A DNA stretch of 64,000 bases from JACCSI01 sp963815285 (GTDB taxonomy: Bacteria; Acidobacteriota; Vicinamibacteria; Vicinamibacterales; UBA2999), in NCBI GenBank assembly GCA_963815285.1, contig CAWFGB010000009.1, forward strand, positions 349,747 through 413,746. The letters are read 5' to 3'. The position numbers and the translations under genes are program-made. Below the pieces are notes generated by a model. The model saw only the letters and a list, made by a program, of their open reading frames with translations, made no database searches and was not told the DNA's origin. Shown piece after piece: positions 15,275-24,629 of this stretch; position 1 is the stretch's first letter; each line of letters starts with the position of its first letter.

Positions 15275-17930
15275 TGATGCACGCGCCGTGGTTTTATCAC
15301 TGGCTGTTGCGCTTCTTCCCCCGGGACATGCGCCGCGAGTTCGGCCGCGACATGGAACGGCAGTTCGTACGGCTTCTGGCGACCACGCGCGGAACCGCCC
15401 GAGCATGGCTGTGGACGGCCGCCGCAATAGACGCGGTGATCCACGGCCTCGGCGCGCGCTGGGATAGCCGCCATCGTCCCCCGGCTTATCGACGACAAGG
15501 TTCGACCTCGAGGTGGCGCATGGACAACCTCCGCCAGGATCTGCGTTTCGCCGCACGTCTCATCCGGCGGCAACCCGGCACCGCGGCCATCATCGTGTTC
15601 ACGCTCGGATTGGCGCTCGGGGCTAACAGCGCTGTATTTTCCGCGTCCTATGCGGCGCTGCTGCGTCCGCTGCCGTTCTCGTCTCCGGATCGCTTGGTGA
15701 TGATCTGGGAGAAGCGACCGGCAGAAGGCGTCATGGAGAACGTCGTGGCGCCCGCCGACTTCCTCGATTGGGCCCGTCTCAGCCAATCGTTTGTCGCGAT
15801 GTCGTTGTACGACCCGACCGCCGTCGACCTGACTGGCGTTGGCGACCCCGATCGTGTGCTGACGGCCGGCGTCTCGGCCAGCTTCTTCGAGGTGTTCGGC
15901 GTCAGGGCAGCGCTCGGTCGGACTTTCCTTCCGGCCGAAGACACGCTGGGTAGCCCTCGCGTCGTGATCCTTTCGCACGGGTTCTGGCATGAACGATTCG
16001 GCGGCGACGAGGCGATTGTCGGCCGGCAGATTCAGCTCAACGGTGTCCCCTCCGAAGTGGTTGGGGTGCTGCCTGCTGGTGTGGTGTTTCCTGGAGAGAC
16101 GACCGCGGAGATTTTCGCTCCGTATGTATTGCAGGGCGGGGCGGAGCCTCCGTCACGCGCGTCTCACAGCCTCACGGTATTTGCACGGCTGAAGCCGGAA
16201 GTGTCGCTGGAGCAGGCGCGGGCCGAGATGGATGCCCTCGGCCGGCACCTCGAGCTGGAATACCCGCTAACCAATCGGGGGCATGGCGCCCACGTGGTGC
16301 CGATGCATGCCCACCTGGCGCAGCCCCTTCGAGGTACGCTCATCCTCCTCAGCGTGGCGGTGGCGGCGGTGCTGCTCATCGCTTGCATCAACGTCACCAA
16401 CCTTTTGCTGGCGCGCGCCGCTGGACGTCGCCGCGAGATGGCGGTCCGTGCCGCCGTCGGTGCTGAGCGCGGTCGGCTGTTACGGCAGACGCTGACGGAG
16501 TCAGCGCTCCTGACCGTTCTCGGTGCTACGGCAGGCCTTGTGGTGGCCCAGTGGGGTGCGCAGCTGCTGGCCGTCTCGATGCCGCCGGTACTCAGTGCCG
16601 CCCACGGGTTGTGGAGCGCACCCGCACTGTTGTTCACGGTGTTGCTCACTCTCGTCACGACCATCGTCTCGGGCGTGGTGCCGGCGTGGCAGCTGTCCAA
16701 CGACGATGTCAATGAGCCGCTCAAGGAGGGCGGTCGTTCCCCAGGTGGGCTGCGCTGGCGCCTGCGCTTCGGTTTGATCGTCGCCGAGGTGGCGATGGCG
16801 TCATTACTGCTCGTGGCCGCAGGCTTGACGCTCCGCAGCTTTGAGCGCGTGCTGTCGCAGCCTGCGGGATTCGAGACGGACAGTCGGCTGACGGTTCGCA
16901 TGGCGCTGCCGCGCAGCCGTTATCCCGAGCGCGATGCCTACCAGCGCTTTGTCGCGGATCTCGAGTTCCGTCTGCAGCATCTCGACGGTGTGGCCGCAGC
17001 CGGGGCGACGTCAATGCTGCCGCTCAGCGGAAATGATGCACGCCGCGGCATTGCGATTCTCGATCGTCAGCGGGCCGATGGCGAGGCGCCCTGGCGTGCC
17101 CATCAGCGTATCGTGACGCCGGGGTATTTTGCCGCGCTCGGGCTGCAGATGGCGCAGGGCCGTGGGTTGCTCCCATCCGACACTCCGACGGCGCGGCCTG
17201 TGGTCGTGATCAACGAGACGATGGCCAGGCGCTATTGGCCTGGACAATCGCCTCTTGGTCAGCAGGTACGCTGGTCCGACCAGACCATCTGGCGCGAAGT
17301 CGTTGGCGTCGTCGCAGACGTGCGCTATTGGGGTCTCGAGCGAGACGTCAATCCCGAGATCTATTCGCCATGGGGGCAGGAGTTGATTGGCGGAGTGACG
17401 TTCGTGCTCCACACGCCGGGCCGCGATCCAGGATCGTTCGCCGCACAGGTGCGGCAGCAGGTGCACGCCATCGACCCATTGCTGCCGTTATTTCGTGTGT
17501 TGACGATGGAGCAGATGCGGCGGAGTCAGTGGCATCACGGCGCTGGCTGGTGCTGCTGCTGACGAGCGTCGGCATCGTAGCGCTGCTGCTGGCGGCGGCC
17601 GGCATCTACGGCGTCATGGCGCACATTGTGTCGCTGCGGACCGGGGAGATCGGCATCCGACTGACCCTTGGCGCCCGGCCGCGCGGTGTGATGCGGCAGG
17701 TGATGGGGGAGGCCTTGACACAAACCGCGCTGGGACTGGCAATCGGACTGGCCATCGCCCTGGCGGCGATGCGCGGCCTGCAGTCGCAGCTTTATGGGAT
17801 CGCACCGACCGATCCGCTCACGCTGGCAACCGTCGCGTTCATCTTCTTCGTTGTCGCCATCGCCGCGGTGGCGGTCCCCGCGCGCCGCGCGATGACTGTC
17901 GACCCGGTTGACGCCCTTCGCGCGCAATAG
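15274..17930 (+). pseudogene. ADOP-type MacB/FtsX permease, frameshifted near the C-terminus
   Basis: The N-terminus has the cytoplasmic prefix seen in PadR-linked permeases (HWLLRFFPRDMRREFG). A MacB-like periplasmic core domain, an FtsX domain, a second core domain and a second FtsX domain follow. The first frame stops at 17562 after about residue 750 with an unnatural tail. The expected continuation (AESVASRRWLVLLL, GIYGVMAHIV, DPVDALRAQ) is in another frame to 17930. Comparing ATGCGGCGGAGT at 17515 with the needed reading shows that one base is missing around 17518-17521. As it stands, the protein lacks its last transmembrane helices. The rest is well preserved, so recent mutation or consensus error are both possible. 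GAGGTG precedes ATG 15274/15277. Confidence 0.8.
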
Positions 17931-17952
17931 CACCGCCTACCAGGGGCCAGAA

Positions 17953-17980
17953 ACCAGGCACCAGGCACCAGGCACCAGGC
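17953..17980. repeat. ACCAGGC tandem 7-mer, four copies
   Basis: Four perfect head-to-tail copies of ACCAGGC lie just downstream of the permease stop and are followed by degenerate forms (ACACAGGG, ACCAGGG) to about 17995. Confidence 0.85.
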
Positions 17981-18018
17981 ACACAGGGACCAGGGATCAC
18001 TGCGAAGACCCCCTCTGC

Positions 18019-18189
18019 CGAACCTCGTTTCGGCGAAAACCGTGAAGGAACTCTGTCGTCAGCCCCTTTTTGCGAAGGCCATGGAGGAACTCCGTCCTCA
18101 ACCCCTTTGGCGAAGGCTGTGAGGGAACTCGTCGTCGAACCCCGTTTCAGCGAAGGCCCTGAGGGAACTCTGTCGTCGAACCTCGTGAG
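18019..18189. repeat. Tandem repeat of about 40 bp, four copies
   Basis: Four units of 37-41 bp start at 18019, 18060, 18099 and 18136, with a partial fifth at 18177. Each has the order RAACCYCGTTT, GCGAAGGC, GTGAGGGAACTC, TGTCGTC. The last copies overlap the 3' end of the S9 peptidase gene, encoding its final residues and stop codon. Confidence 0.8.
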
Positions 18190-20231
18190 CCTTTGAGGTA
18201 TTGGTTGAACCAGCGAAGTTCGTTGATCATGCGGTGAACGTTGTTCCAGTGCCCCGAGATGGAGTGGTATTGCCCCTCGTACTGGAAGATCTTCGCAGGA
18301 ACGCCGCGCCGCCGCAGAGCGAAATACATCTGCTCGCCTTCCTCGAATGGCACCCGGTGATCGACTTCGCCGTGGATGAACAGCGTCGGCGTCTTGACGC
18401 GGCCGGCATGCGCAATCGGAGACTGCGCAATCATGCGATCGCGCGCCTCTTTGTCCCATGGCGTCCCGAAGAACTCCGTTTCCTTGGTGCGATAGATATC
18501 CGCTGTGCCGTAGTCGCTCATCCAATTCGAGATTCCGGCGCCGACGACCGCGGCGGCGAACCGATCGGGATACTGCGTGATCAGCCAATTACCCATGAAG
18601 CCGCCGTAAGAGTGGCCGATATGCCCCACACGTTTCGCATCGATCGGGTAGTTCTTGATCACGTGATCGATGCCTGAGACCACGTCCTGGCCGTCTTTGT
18701 TGCCCCATTCACCCCACGTCGCCCACTTGAACGCGTCGCCATAGCCGGTGGAGCTTCGGAAGTTGGTGTCGAGCACGAAGTAGCCGTTGGCCGCAAAGAA
18801 CTGCTTCTTGAAGTCGAAGCTGTAGCCAACTGCCGAATGCGGGCCGCCGTGGCTGTTGACAATCAGCGGATATGGGCCCTTGGCCCGATCGTAACCGTGC
18901 GGGTAGGTGAGCCAGCCTTCGATCTGGGTGCCGTCGTGGCTCGCCCATCGAAGTCTGTCCGTCTGCCCGAATGCGACATCGGCGGTGAGCCGCGCGTTAA
19001 GGTCGCTGATGCGCCGTTCACCGGTGCCGTCGATGCTGGCCGTGAACACGTCGGCGGGGGCGTCGTGCCGGCCGACGGCGTAGGCGATGGTCTTGAACGC
19101 ACGATCGATCGAGACGCCGTTCAAGCGTCGGTCGCCGCGTGTGACTTGTTCCACCTTGGCCGCCGGCGAGGCCGCGACGCGGAAGAGGTGACTCTCGCCG
19201 CCGATCTGTGCGGTGAAATAAACGTAACGACCATCGGGCGCCCACATCGTGGTGCCCGGCTCGAGGTCCCACGAAGCCGTGAGGTTGATCGGTTCGCCGC
19301 CGCTCACCGGCCGAATGAACAAGTCGCGCGGGCCGCCGTGATTGAGCTTCTGCGCGATGATCATGTCGGTACCGAACGTGCGCACGAACGAGAGCCACTG
19401 TCCATCCGGTGAAAACTCGACGCCGCCGTAGACGTAGTCGTCGTTGGTGACTCGTGTCGCCTGCCCATCGATCGTCACCGTCCAGAGATCGGGGCTCTCG
19501 TATTTGAGCTCGTCGCGCCAGTCCGGATCTGCGACGAAGGCGAGCAGTGCGCCATTGGGGTGCCACGCTACGTTTGCGGGCCTGATATCGGTGTCCACCA
19601 AGACTTTGGACTCACCGCCGTCGCCGGCGGGTTGAATGACCAATTGCGCCGCCGGACGTGCGCGCGGGTTGGGAGCAGGCAATGGCTGACCGTCTCGCTG
19701 AAAATCCTTCCAGTCGAAGGTCTTGCCCTTGAAGCGCTCCTCATGCCGTTTCTCGAAGTCCGAGGCATACGTAGGCGTGACACGCGGCTGTGGCTTGTCC
19801 TTGACCAGCGCCAACCACTTGCCGTCCGCCGATCGGACAGCCTCTGACGGGAGCGGCGTGTGCTTCTCCGGAGTGGCGCTCGGATCGGCGACACTGACCG
19901 TCCACGGTTGTCGGTCGACGGTGTATTGCAGGCGATTGTCGTCGCCCCACGACGGATCCGTGATGTCGCGTCCGTAGTGCAGCACTCGTCGAGGCGCCGT
20001 GGATCCGTTACTGGGCGCGACCAGCACTTCTGTGCGCGTGCTGTTGTCCTGCTCGACGCGCGACGACACAGCGAACACGACCCACCGACCGTCCGGCGAG
20101 ACCTGCGGGTTGCCGACCGTCTGGACGTGGTAGTAGTCCTCGATCGCCAGCGGGCGCCCTCGCTGCCCCTGGACTCCGACCGCCAGCGTTACCAGGGCTA
20201 TCACCAATGCCGCCATCCACCGCTTGCTCAT
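18147..20231 (-). CDS. Secreted S9 family peptidase (acylaminoacyl / dipeptidyl peptidase type)
   Basis: A 694-residue protein with a signal peptide (MSKRWMAALVIALVTLAVG). A WD40/TolB-like beta-propeller spans roughly residues 25-420 (PQVSPDGRWVVFAV, EFSPDGQWLSFV). A prolyl-oligopeptidase catalytic domain follows, with NSHGGPH (oxyanion region), GHSYGGFMGNW (Ser near 540), HGEVDHRVPF (Asp near 622) and GQYHSI (His near 655). It should cleave short peptides in the periplasm. The final residues STTEFPQGLR come from a 40-bp tandem DNA repeat, so the natural stop may have been replaced. It is the second of two S9 peptidases here and lies just downstream of gamma-glutamyltransferase on the same strand, fitting peptide scavenging. 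Confidence 0.92.
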   Translation of the reverse strand: MSKRWMAALVIALVTLAVGVQGQRGRPLAIEDYYHVQTVGNPQVSPDGRWVVFAVSSRVEQDNSTRTEVLVAPSNGSTAPRRVLHYGRDITDPSWGDDNRLQYTVDRQPWTVSVADPSATPEKHTPLPSEAVRSADGKWLALVKDKPQPRVTPTYASDFEKRHEERFKGKTFDWKDFQRDGQPLPAPNPRARPAAQLVIQPAGDGGESKVLVDTDIRPANVAWHPNGALLAFVADPDWRDELKYESPDLWTVTIDGQATRVTNDDYVYGGVEFSPDGQWLSFVRTFGTDMIIAQKLNHGGPRDLFIRPVSGGEPINLTASWDLEPGTTMWAPDGRYVYFTAQIGGESHLFRVAASPAAKVEQVTRGDRRLNGVSIDRAFKTIAYAVGRHDAPADVFTASIDGTGERRISDLNARLTADVAFGQTDRLRWASHDGTQIEGWLTYPHGYDRAKGPYPLIVNSHGGPHSAVGYSFDFKKQFFAANGYFVLDTNFRSSTGYGDAFKWATWGEWGNKDGQDVVSGIDHVIKNYPIDAKRVGHIGHSYGGFMGNWLITQYPDRFAAAVVGAGISNWMSDYGTADIYRTKETEFFGTPWDKEARDRMIAQSPIAHAGRVKTPTLFIHGEVDHRVPFEEGEQMYFALRRRGVPAKIFQYEGQYHSISGHWNNVHRMINELRWFNQYLKGSRGSTTEFPQGLR

Positions 20232-20256
20232 CGCTGGCTCCCTTCCGCGCTCGCAC

Positions 20257-20374
20257 GCAACCCCGTGATCGGAACTCTGTGAACCGCCGTGAGTGAAACC
20301 CCGTGATCAGGACCCCGTGATCGGAACCCCGTGTGGGAACCCCGTGTGGGAACCCCGTGATCAGAACCCTGTGG
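20257..20374. repeat. GAACCCCGTG decamer array, about nine copies
   Basis: The 148-bp gap between the gamma-glutamyltransferase stop and the S9 peptidase start is mostly filled by about nine copies of AACCCCGTG with spacers such as ATCG, ATCAG and TGGG. The unit is the same as in the 13.8-14.3 kb array, here in one orientation only. Confidence 0.88.
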
Positions 20375-20379
20375 TCCTG

Positions 20380-22065
20380 TTATTTCCCGGCGGCGCCACC
20401 ATCGGGCGGGCGGCGATCGAGCCCGCCTTCGAGCCAGCCGTCCTCCTGGTTGACGACGATGACCTGATCGGCCCCTTGGTTGCCGCCCTCCTGCAGGGTG
20501 TGACCCATCTTCTTGAGGATGGCGATCGTGTCGGGTGAGAAGCCGTGCTCCTCGTAGCTGATGCGGTCGGGGAGCCACTGGTGATGCATGCGGCCAAAGT
20601 CCACGGCTTCCTGCGCGTTCATGCCGTAGTCGATGACGTTGAGAATGGTCTGCAGCACCGTGTTGATGATCGTGCGGCCGCCCGGCGTGCCGGTGACCAT
20701 GAACAGTTTGCCGTCTTTGGCGATTATGGTCGGCGACATGCTCGACAGCATGCGCTTGCCCGGCCGCGCGAGGTTCGGGTCTGTGCCAATGAGGCCGTTT
20801 TCGTCGGTCAGGCCGGGACCCGCGTTGAAGTCGCCCATCTCGTTGTTGAGGATGAATCCGGCGCCCGGCACCACGATCTTCGAGCCGTAGCTGGCCTCGA
20901 GGGTGTAGGTGAGCGACACGGCGTTGCGCTGAGCATCGACGACCGAGATGTGCGTGGTTTCCGGCGACTCTGTGGTGAACGTAAACGTCGTCGGCGACGA
21001 CTTCGACGCCTGGGATGGATTGATCGTCTTTCGCAGTTGCGCGGCGTAATCCTTTGAGAGCAATCGATCGATCGGCATTCCTTTGACGAAGTCGGGATCG
21101 GCGAGGTGCTGGGCACGCTCGGCAAATGCGCGCCGCATCGATTCGGCCATGAGGTGAATGTTCTGCGCCGAGCCCGCCCCGTTGGTTTTCAGGTCGTAGC
21201 CTTCGAGGATGTTCAACATCAACTGGACGGCAATGCCGCCGGAACTGGGAGGCGGCATCCCGATGATCTCAAAGCCGCGATAGCTGCCCTTGATCGGCAC
21301 ACGCTGTTTCGCCTGGTAGTTCTTGAGGTCGTCGCGCGTGATGAGCCCGCCGTTGGCCTTCATCTCTTTCTCGATCAACGCGGCGGTCTCGCCCTCGTAA
21401 AATCCGGCCGGGCCCTGATCCGCAATGCGCTGGAGTGAGCGCGCGAGGTCCGGCTGCTTGAACAGTTCGCCGGCTGCGTACGGAGTGCCGTTCTTGGAGA
21501 ACTGTGCAAGCGAGGCCGGATATTTTTCGAACCTCGGCAGCGTGCGCTCGAGCGATCGGGCCAGCCCATCGCTCATCTCGAAGCCGTCGCGGGCGAGTTT
21601 CACCGACGGCTCGACGAGATTCTTCCAGGGCTTGCTTCCGAAGGTCTTCCACGCCAGGTGCAGTCCCGCGACCGTGCCGGGCACGCCGACGGCGCGGTGG
21701 CTGTTGTGATGCAACTCCGAGTCGTACTTTCCGTTGACCAGCCACATCTTGGGATCGGAGCCTGCGGGCGCCCTCTCTCGAAAGTCGAACGTCGTCGCCT
21801 CGCCAGCGGCCGAGCGATAGACGATGAAGCCTCCGCCACCGATGTTGCCGGCTGTGGGATGCGTGACCGCCATCGCGAGGGCGGTGGCGACGGCCGCGTC
21901 TACGGCGTTGCCGCCGTCACGGATGACCTGGAAGCCAATGTCCGACGCGATGTCACTCTGCGTAATCACCAGGCCTTGCTTGGCGCGGACCGGAGCGTTG
22001 CCCGCCTGGAGCGACAGCGACGAGATGACGAGGGCGATGAGTGCGACGAAAACACGGCGGGTCAT
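20380..22065 (-). CDS. ggt: Gamma-glutamyltransferase
   Basis: The 561-residue precursor has a signal peptide and is expected to act in the periplasm, removing gamma-glutamyl groups from glutathione and related peptides. Family features are GFQVIRDGGNAVDAAVA near the N-terminus, HPTAGNIGGGGF and the autocatalytic site SPETTHISVVD, where the Thr (near residue 370) becomes the N-terminal nucleophile of the small subunit. NNEMGDF, SSMSPTI and GTPGGRTIINTV line the active site. The C-terminus (DRRPPDGGAAGK) is normal. It stands upstream of an S9 peptidase on the same strand, separated by a repeat array. Confidence 0.95.
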   Translation of the reverse strand: MTRRVFVALIALVISSLSLQAGNAPVRAKQGLVITQSDIASDIGFQVIRDGGNAVDAAVATALAMAVTHPTAGNIGGGGFIVYRSAAGEATTFDFRERAPAGSDPKMWLVNGKYDSELHHNSHRAVGVPGTVAGLHLAWKTFGSKPWKNLVEPSVKLARDGFEMSDGLARSLERTLPRFEKYPASLAQFSKNGTPYAAGELFKQPDLARSLQRIADQGPAGFYEGETAALIEKEMKANGGLITRDDLKNYQAKQRVPIKGSYRGFEIIGMPPPSSGGIAVQLMLNILEGYDLKTNGAGSAQNIHLMAESMRRAFAERAQHLADPDFVKGMPIDRLLSKDYAAQLRKTINPSQASKSSPTTFTFTTESPETTHISVVDAQRNAVSLTYTLEASYGSKIVVPGAGFILNNEMGDFNAGPGLTDENGLIGTDPNLARPGKRMLSSMSPTIIAKDGKLFMVTGTPGGRTIINTVLQTILNVIDYGMNAQEAVDFGRMHHQWLPDRISYEEHGFSPDTIAILKKMGHTLQEGGNQGADQVIVVNQEDGWLEGGLDRRPPDGGAAGK

Positions 22066-22125
22066 TAAGACGGCCTCCGGGACGGATTATATGCTCCCGA
22101 ACGCCTGCCGGCCACGATGGTGCTC

Positions 22126-22142
22126 TCCTTCGTGCCTTCGTG
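22126..22142. repeat. CACGAAGGA-type repeat at a gene end
   Basis: TCCTTCGTGCCTTCGTG, the inverse of the repeat at 7063-7122, abuts the TAA stop codon of the ADOP permease (22143-22145). Confidence 0.75.
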
Positions 22143-24521
22143 TTATTCGCTGCGCATCGTTGTCGCCGGATCAACGCGCGCGGCGCGCCGCGCCGGAATC
22201 GCGCACGCCAGCAGCGTCGTCAGCGTCACCGCGACCGGCAGCACCGCGAAGGTGAGCGGGTCGTGCGTCGTCACGCCGAACACGACGGATTCCATCAGTC
22301 GCGTCAGCGCGAACGCCGCCGGCAGCCCAATCAGCAGCCCGGCGCCGGCATACCACGCGCCTTGACTGAGCACTCCCTGAGCGATCCGATGGGGTCCCGC
22401 GCCGAGGGCAAGCCGAATGCCGAACTCACGTTGTTGCTGACGCACGCGATAGGCGACGACGCCGTAAACCCCAATGACGCCGAGCACCAAACCAACGGCG
22501 GCAAACACCGACAGCAGCATCGCGAGCAGGCGTGGCCGGCCGATCGAGTCCGCGAGGAGCGCGGTCAGCGGCTGTAATTCAGCGACCGGGATCGCAGGAT
22601 TGATGTTGAACGCGGCCTGCCGAACGGCCGCCGCGATTTGTGAGGGATCGCCTGACGTCCGTACGGTGAATGCCATCGGAAACATGAACGTTTGGGTGAG
22701 AGGACGATAGATTTCCGGCGTTGCCGGCTGGTCGAGCGACTGGAACCTGACGTCGCGTACCACCCCAACTACCTGGACGTCCTGTTCGCCGGCAGCACCC
22801 AAGGTGACGACACGCCGGCCAATGGCCGCATCCACGCTGCCGAATTCTCTCTGCGCAAAGGCTTCGTTGACGACGGCGACCTGTGGCGCTTTCAAGTGGT
22901 CCAGCGCGGTCAGTGTCCGCCCGGCTCTCATGGTCATGCCCATGGTGTCGAAATAGTCCCAGCCGATGAATCGCCAGGTGGCGCTCGGACGCTCGGCACC
23001 CGGCGCGGGCGGATCTTCCGGACGCCAGACGAACGTGGTCCAGTTATAGCCGGACATCGGCAGGTGATTAATCGCGCCCACATTCAGCACGCCAGGCAAT
23101 GCGCGCAGACGTTCGACGATCTGCTCGTAGTAAACGAGGCCCTGCGTGAGGTTCAGCCGCCTGGACGTCGTCTGTAGCCTGAACGTCAGCACTCCATCGG
23201 CTCGAAAGCCGGGGTCGACCTGCTGGAGATTCCACAACGTGCGCAGCATCAGGCTGGCGCCGATTCCCAGGATCACGGCCAGGGCGATTTGCGCCGCAAC
23301 GAGCGTGCCGAGCGCGCGTCGGCGAGTCAACGTTTCCGTGCTCTGGGTCTGGCGCAGGAGCGGCTGCAGCTCCGGACGGGCGGCGATGACGACTGGCACG
23401 AGGGCCATCAGTACGCTGGTCACGACAGTGGCTGAGAGCACGATGCCAAACACCACGCCATCGAGCGCGATATCGCCTTGACGGGGCATCTCGGGCGGAA
23501 TGCGGCTCACGAGCACGGGCAAGACGGCCCGGGCCAGGCCGAGTCCAGCCAGGGCGCCCAGGGCGGCGAGCACGACCTGCTCCGCGATCAACTGACGGAT
23601 CAAACGCGCGCGTGAGGCGCCGAGCGCCGTTCGAACCGCCATCTCACGAGTGCGTTCGATCGACCGGCCAAGGACCAGCGTGCCGAGGTTGACCGCCGCA
23701 AGCAGCAGGATCAAGCCGACCGCGGCGAGCAGGATGATGAGGGTGAGTTGCACGTCCGCCGTAACGAACTCCTGCAACGGAACCAGATGCGCACCGCGGC
23801 CAAAATCCGCGGTTCGCGACAACTCGGCGCGCATGGACTCGATGAGTGATTGCAGTTCGGTGTTGGCCCGTTCGATCGTGACGCCGTTCGCGAGGCGGCC
23901 GACGACATCGGAGAACTGAACTCGAGAGGTTGGGTCCGCCACGACAGGTGCCCAGAGGTCGGTGCCCGGTTCGAGAAACTCGAAAGCTCGCGGCATCACG
24001 CCGATCACTTCGTGCGCCAGCCCGTCGAGCAACACCTGGCGCCCGAGCACCTCGGGAGCGCTGCTGAATAGGCGTTCGTGCAGGCCCGCGCTGAGCACGA
24101 CGACAGGCTGGCGGCCCGGCGTTGCATCGCCCGGAAGGATCGTGCGACCGATGACAGCCGAGACCCCCAGCGTCGTGAACAGGTTGTCCGTGATGCGGCC
24201 GCCCGTCACCTTTAGAGGTTCCTGGCCTTCAACGACGAGCGCCATCAGCCAGCCGCGCGACAGCCCGGCAATCTCTGCCAGGCCTCGACTGCGCCCCCGC
24301 CAATAGGCGAGATCTTCGTTCATCAGGAACGACGCTGCCGAGATCGCCACGAGCCGGTCGGGCTGGTGGTAGCCAAGCGGACGCAGCAGCACGCCGCGGA
24401 CCACGCTGAACACGGCGGCGTTGGCGCCGGCGCCGAGAGCCAGCAGGAGCACGGCCGTCAGGGCGAACGCAGGGCGGCGGATCAGGTTTCGGATGGCCAG
24501 GGTCATGTCTGGGACGCGCAT
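22143..24521 (-). CDS. ADOP-type ABC permease (MacB/FtsX), intact
   Basis: A 792-residue permease starting MRVPDMTLAIRNLIRRPAF (ATG 24506 is a possible internal start). It has an N-terminal membrane helix, a MacB-like periplasmic core domain, three FtsX helices with RTREMAVRTALGASRARLIRQL, a second core domain and a second FtsX set ending in VRQQQREFGIRLALGAG and ARRAARVDPATTMRSE. It lacks the PadR-linked cytoplasmic prefix and has no ATPase gene beside it, as is typical of these orphan duplicated permeases. Function is unproven; export or lipoprotein/peptide transport is assumed. It serves as an intact comparison for the frameshifted copy at 15.3 kb. Confidence 0.9.
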   Translation of the reverse strand: MRVPDMTLAIRNLIRRPAFALTAVLLLALGAGANAAVFSVVRGVLLRPLGYHQPDRLVAISAASFLMNEDLAYWRGRSRGLAEIAGLSRGWLMALVVEGQEPLKVTGGRITDNLFTTLGVSAVIGRTILPGDATPGRQPVVVLSAGLHERLFSSAPEVLGRQVLLDGLAHEVIGVMPRAFEFLEPGTDLWAPVVADPTSRVQFSDVVGRLANGVTIERANTELQSLIESMRAELSRTADFGRGAHLVPLQEFVTADVQLTLIILLAAVGLILLLAAVNLGTLVLGRSIERTREMAVRTALGASRARLIRQLIAEQVVLAALGALAGLGLARAVLPVLVSRIPPEMPRQGDIALDGVVFGIVLSATVVTSVLMALVPVVIAARPELQPLLRQTQSTETLTRRRALGTLVAAQIALAVILGIGASLMLRTLWNLQQVDPGFRADGVLTFRLQTTSRRLNLTQGLVYYEQIVERLRALPGVLNVGAINHLPMSGYNWTTFVWRPEDPPAPGAERPSATWRFIGWDYFDTMGMTMRAGRTLTALDHLKAPQVAVVNEAFAQREFGSVDAAIGRRVVTLGAAGEQDVQVVGVVRDVRFQSLDQPATPEIYRPLTQTFMFPMAFTVRTSGDPSQIAAAVRQAAFNINPAIPVAELQPLTALLADSIGRPRLLAMLLSVFAAVGLVLGVIGVYGVVAYRVRQQQREFGIRLALGAGPHRIAQGVLSQGAWYAGAGLLIGLPAAFALTRLMESVVFGVTTHDPLTFAVLPVAVTLTTLLACAIPARRAARVDPATTMRSE

Positions 24522-24554
24522 GGCAGCTTGGACGAGACAACTGGGCGCGTCGTT

Positions 24555-24629
24555 GGGCCGGACCGATCAGTCGACCGAACGCCCGGCCGACCGGCCGCGT
24601 CCGACCGGCCGGGACCGACCGAGCAGTCC
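24555..24629. repeat. GACCGGCC-rich spacer
   Basis: This short gap has repeated GACCGRNC and CCGACCGG words, several partly palindromic (for instance GGCCGACCGGCC). It may fold strongly after the sulfurtransferase stop is read from the other strand, but no ordered terminator is evident. Confidence 0.4.

Noticed and set aside
17510..17562. Programmed ribosomal frameshift in the permease
   Set aside because: No slippery heptamer or downstream structure is apparent; a missing base explains the break more simply.
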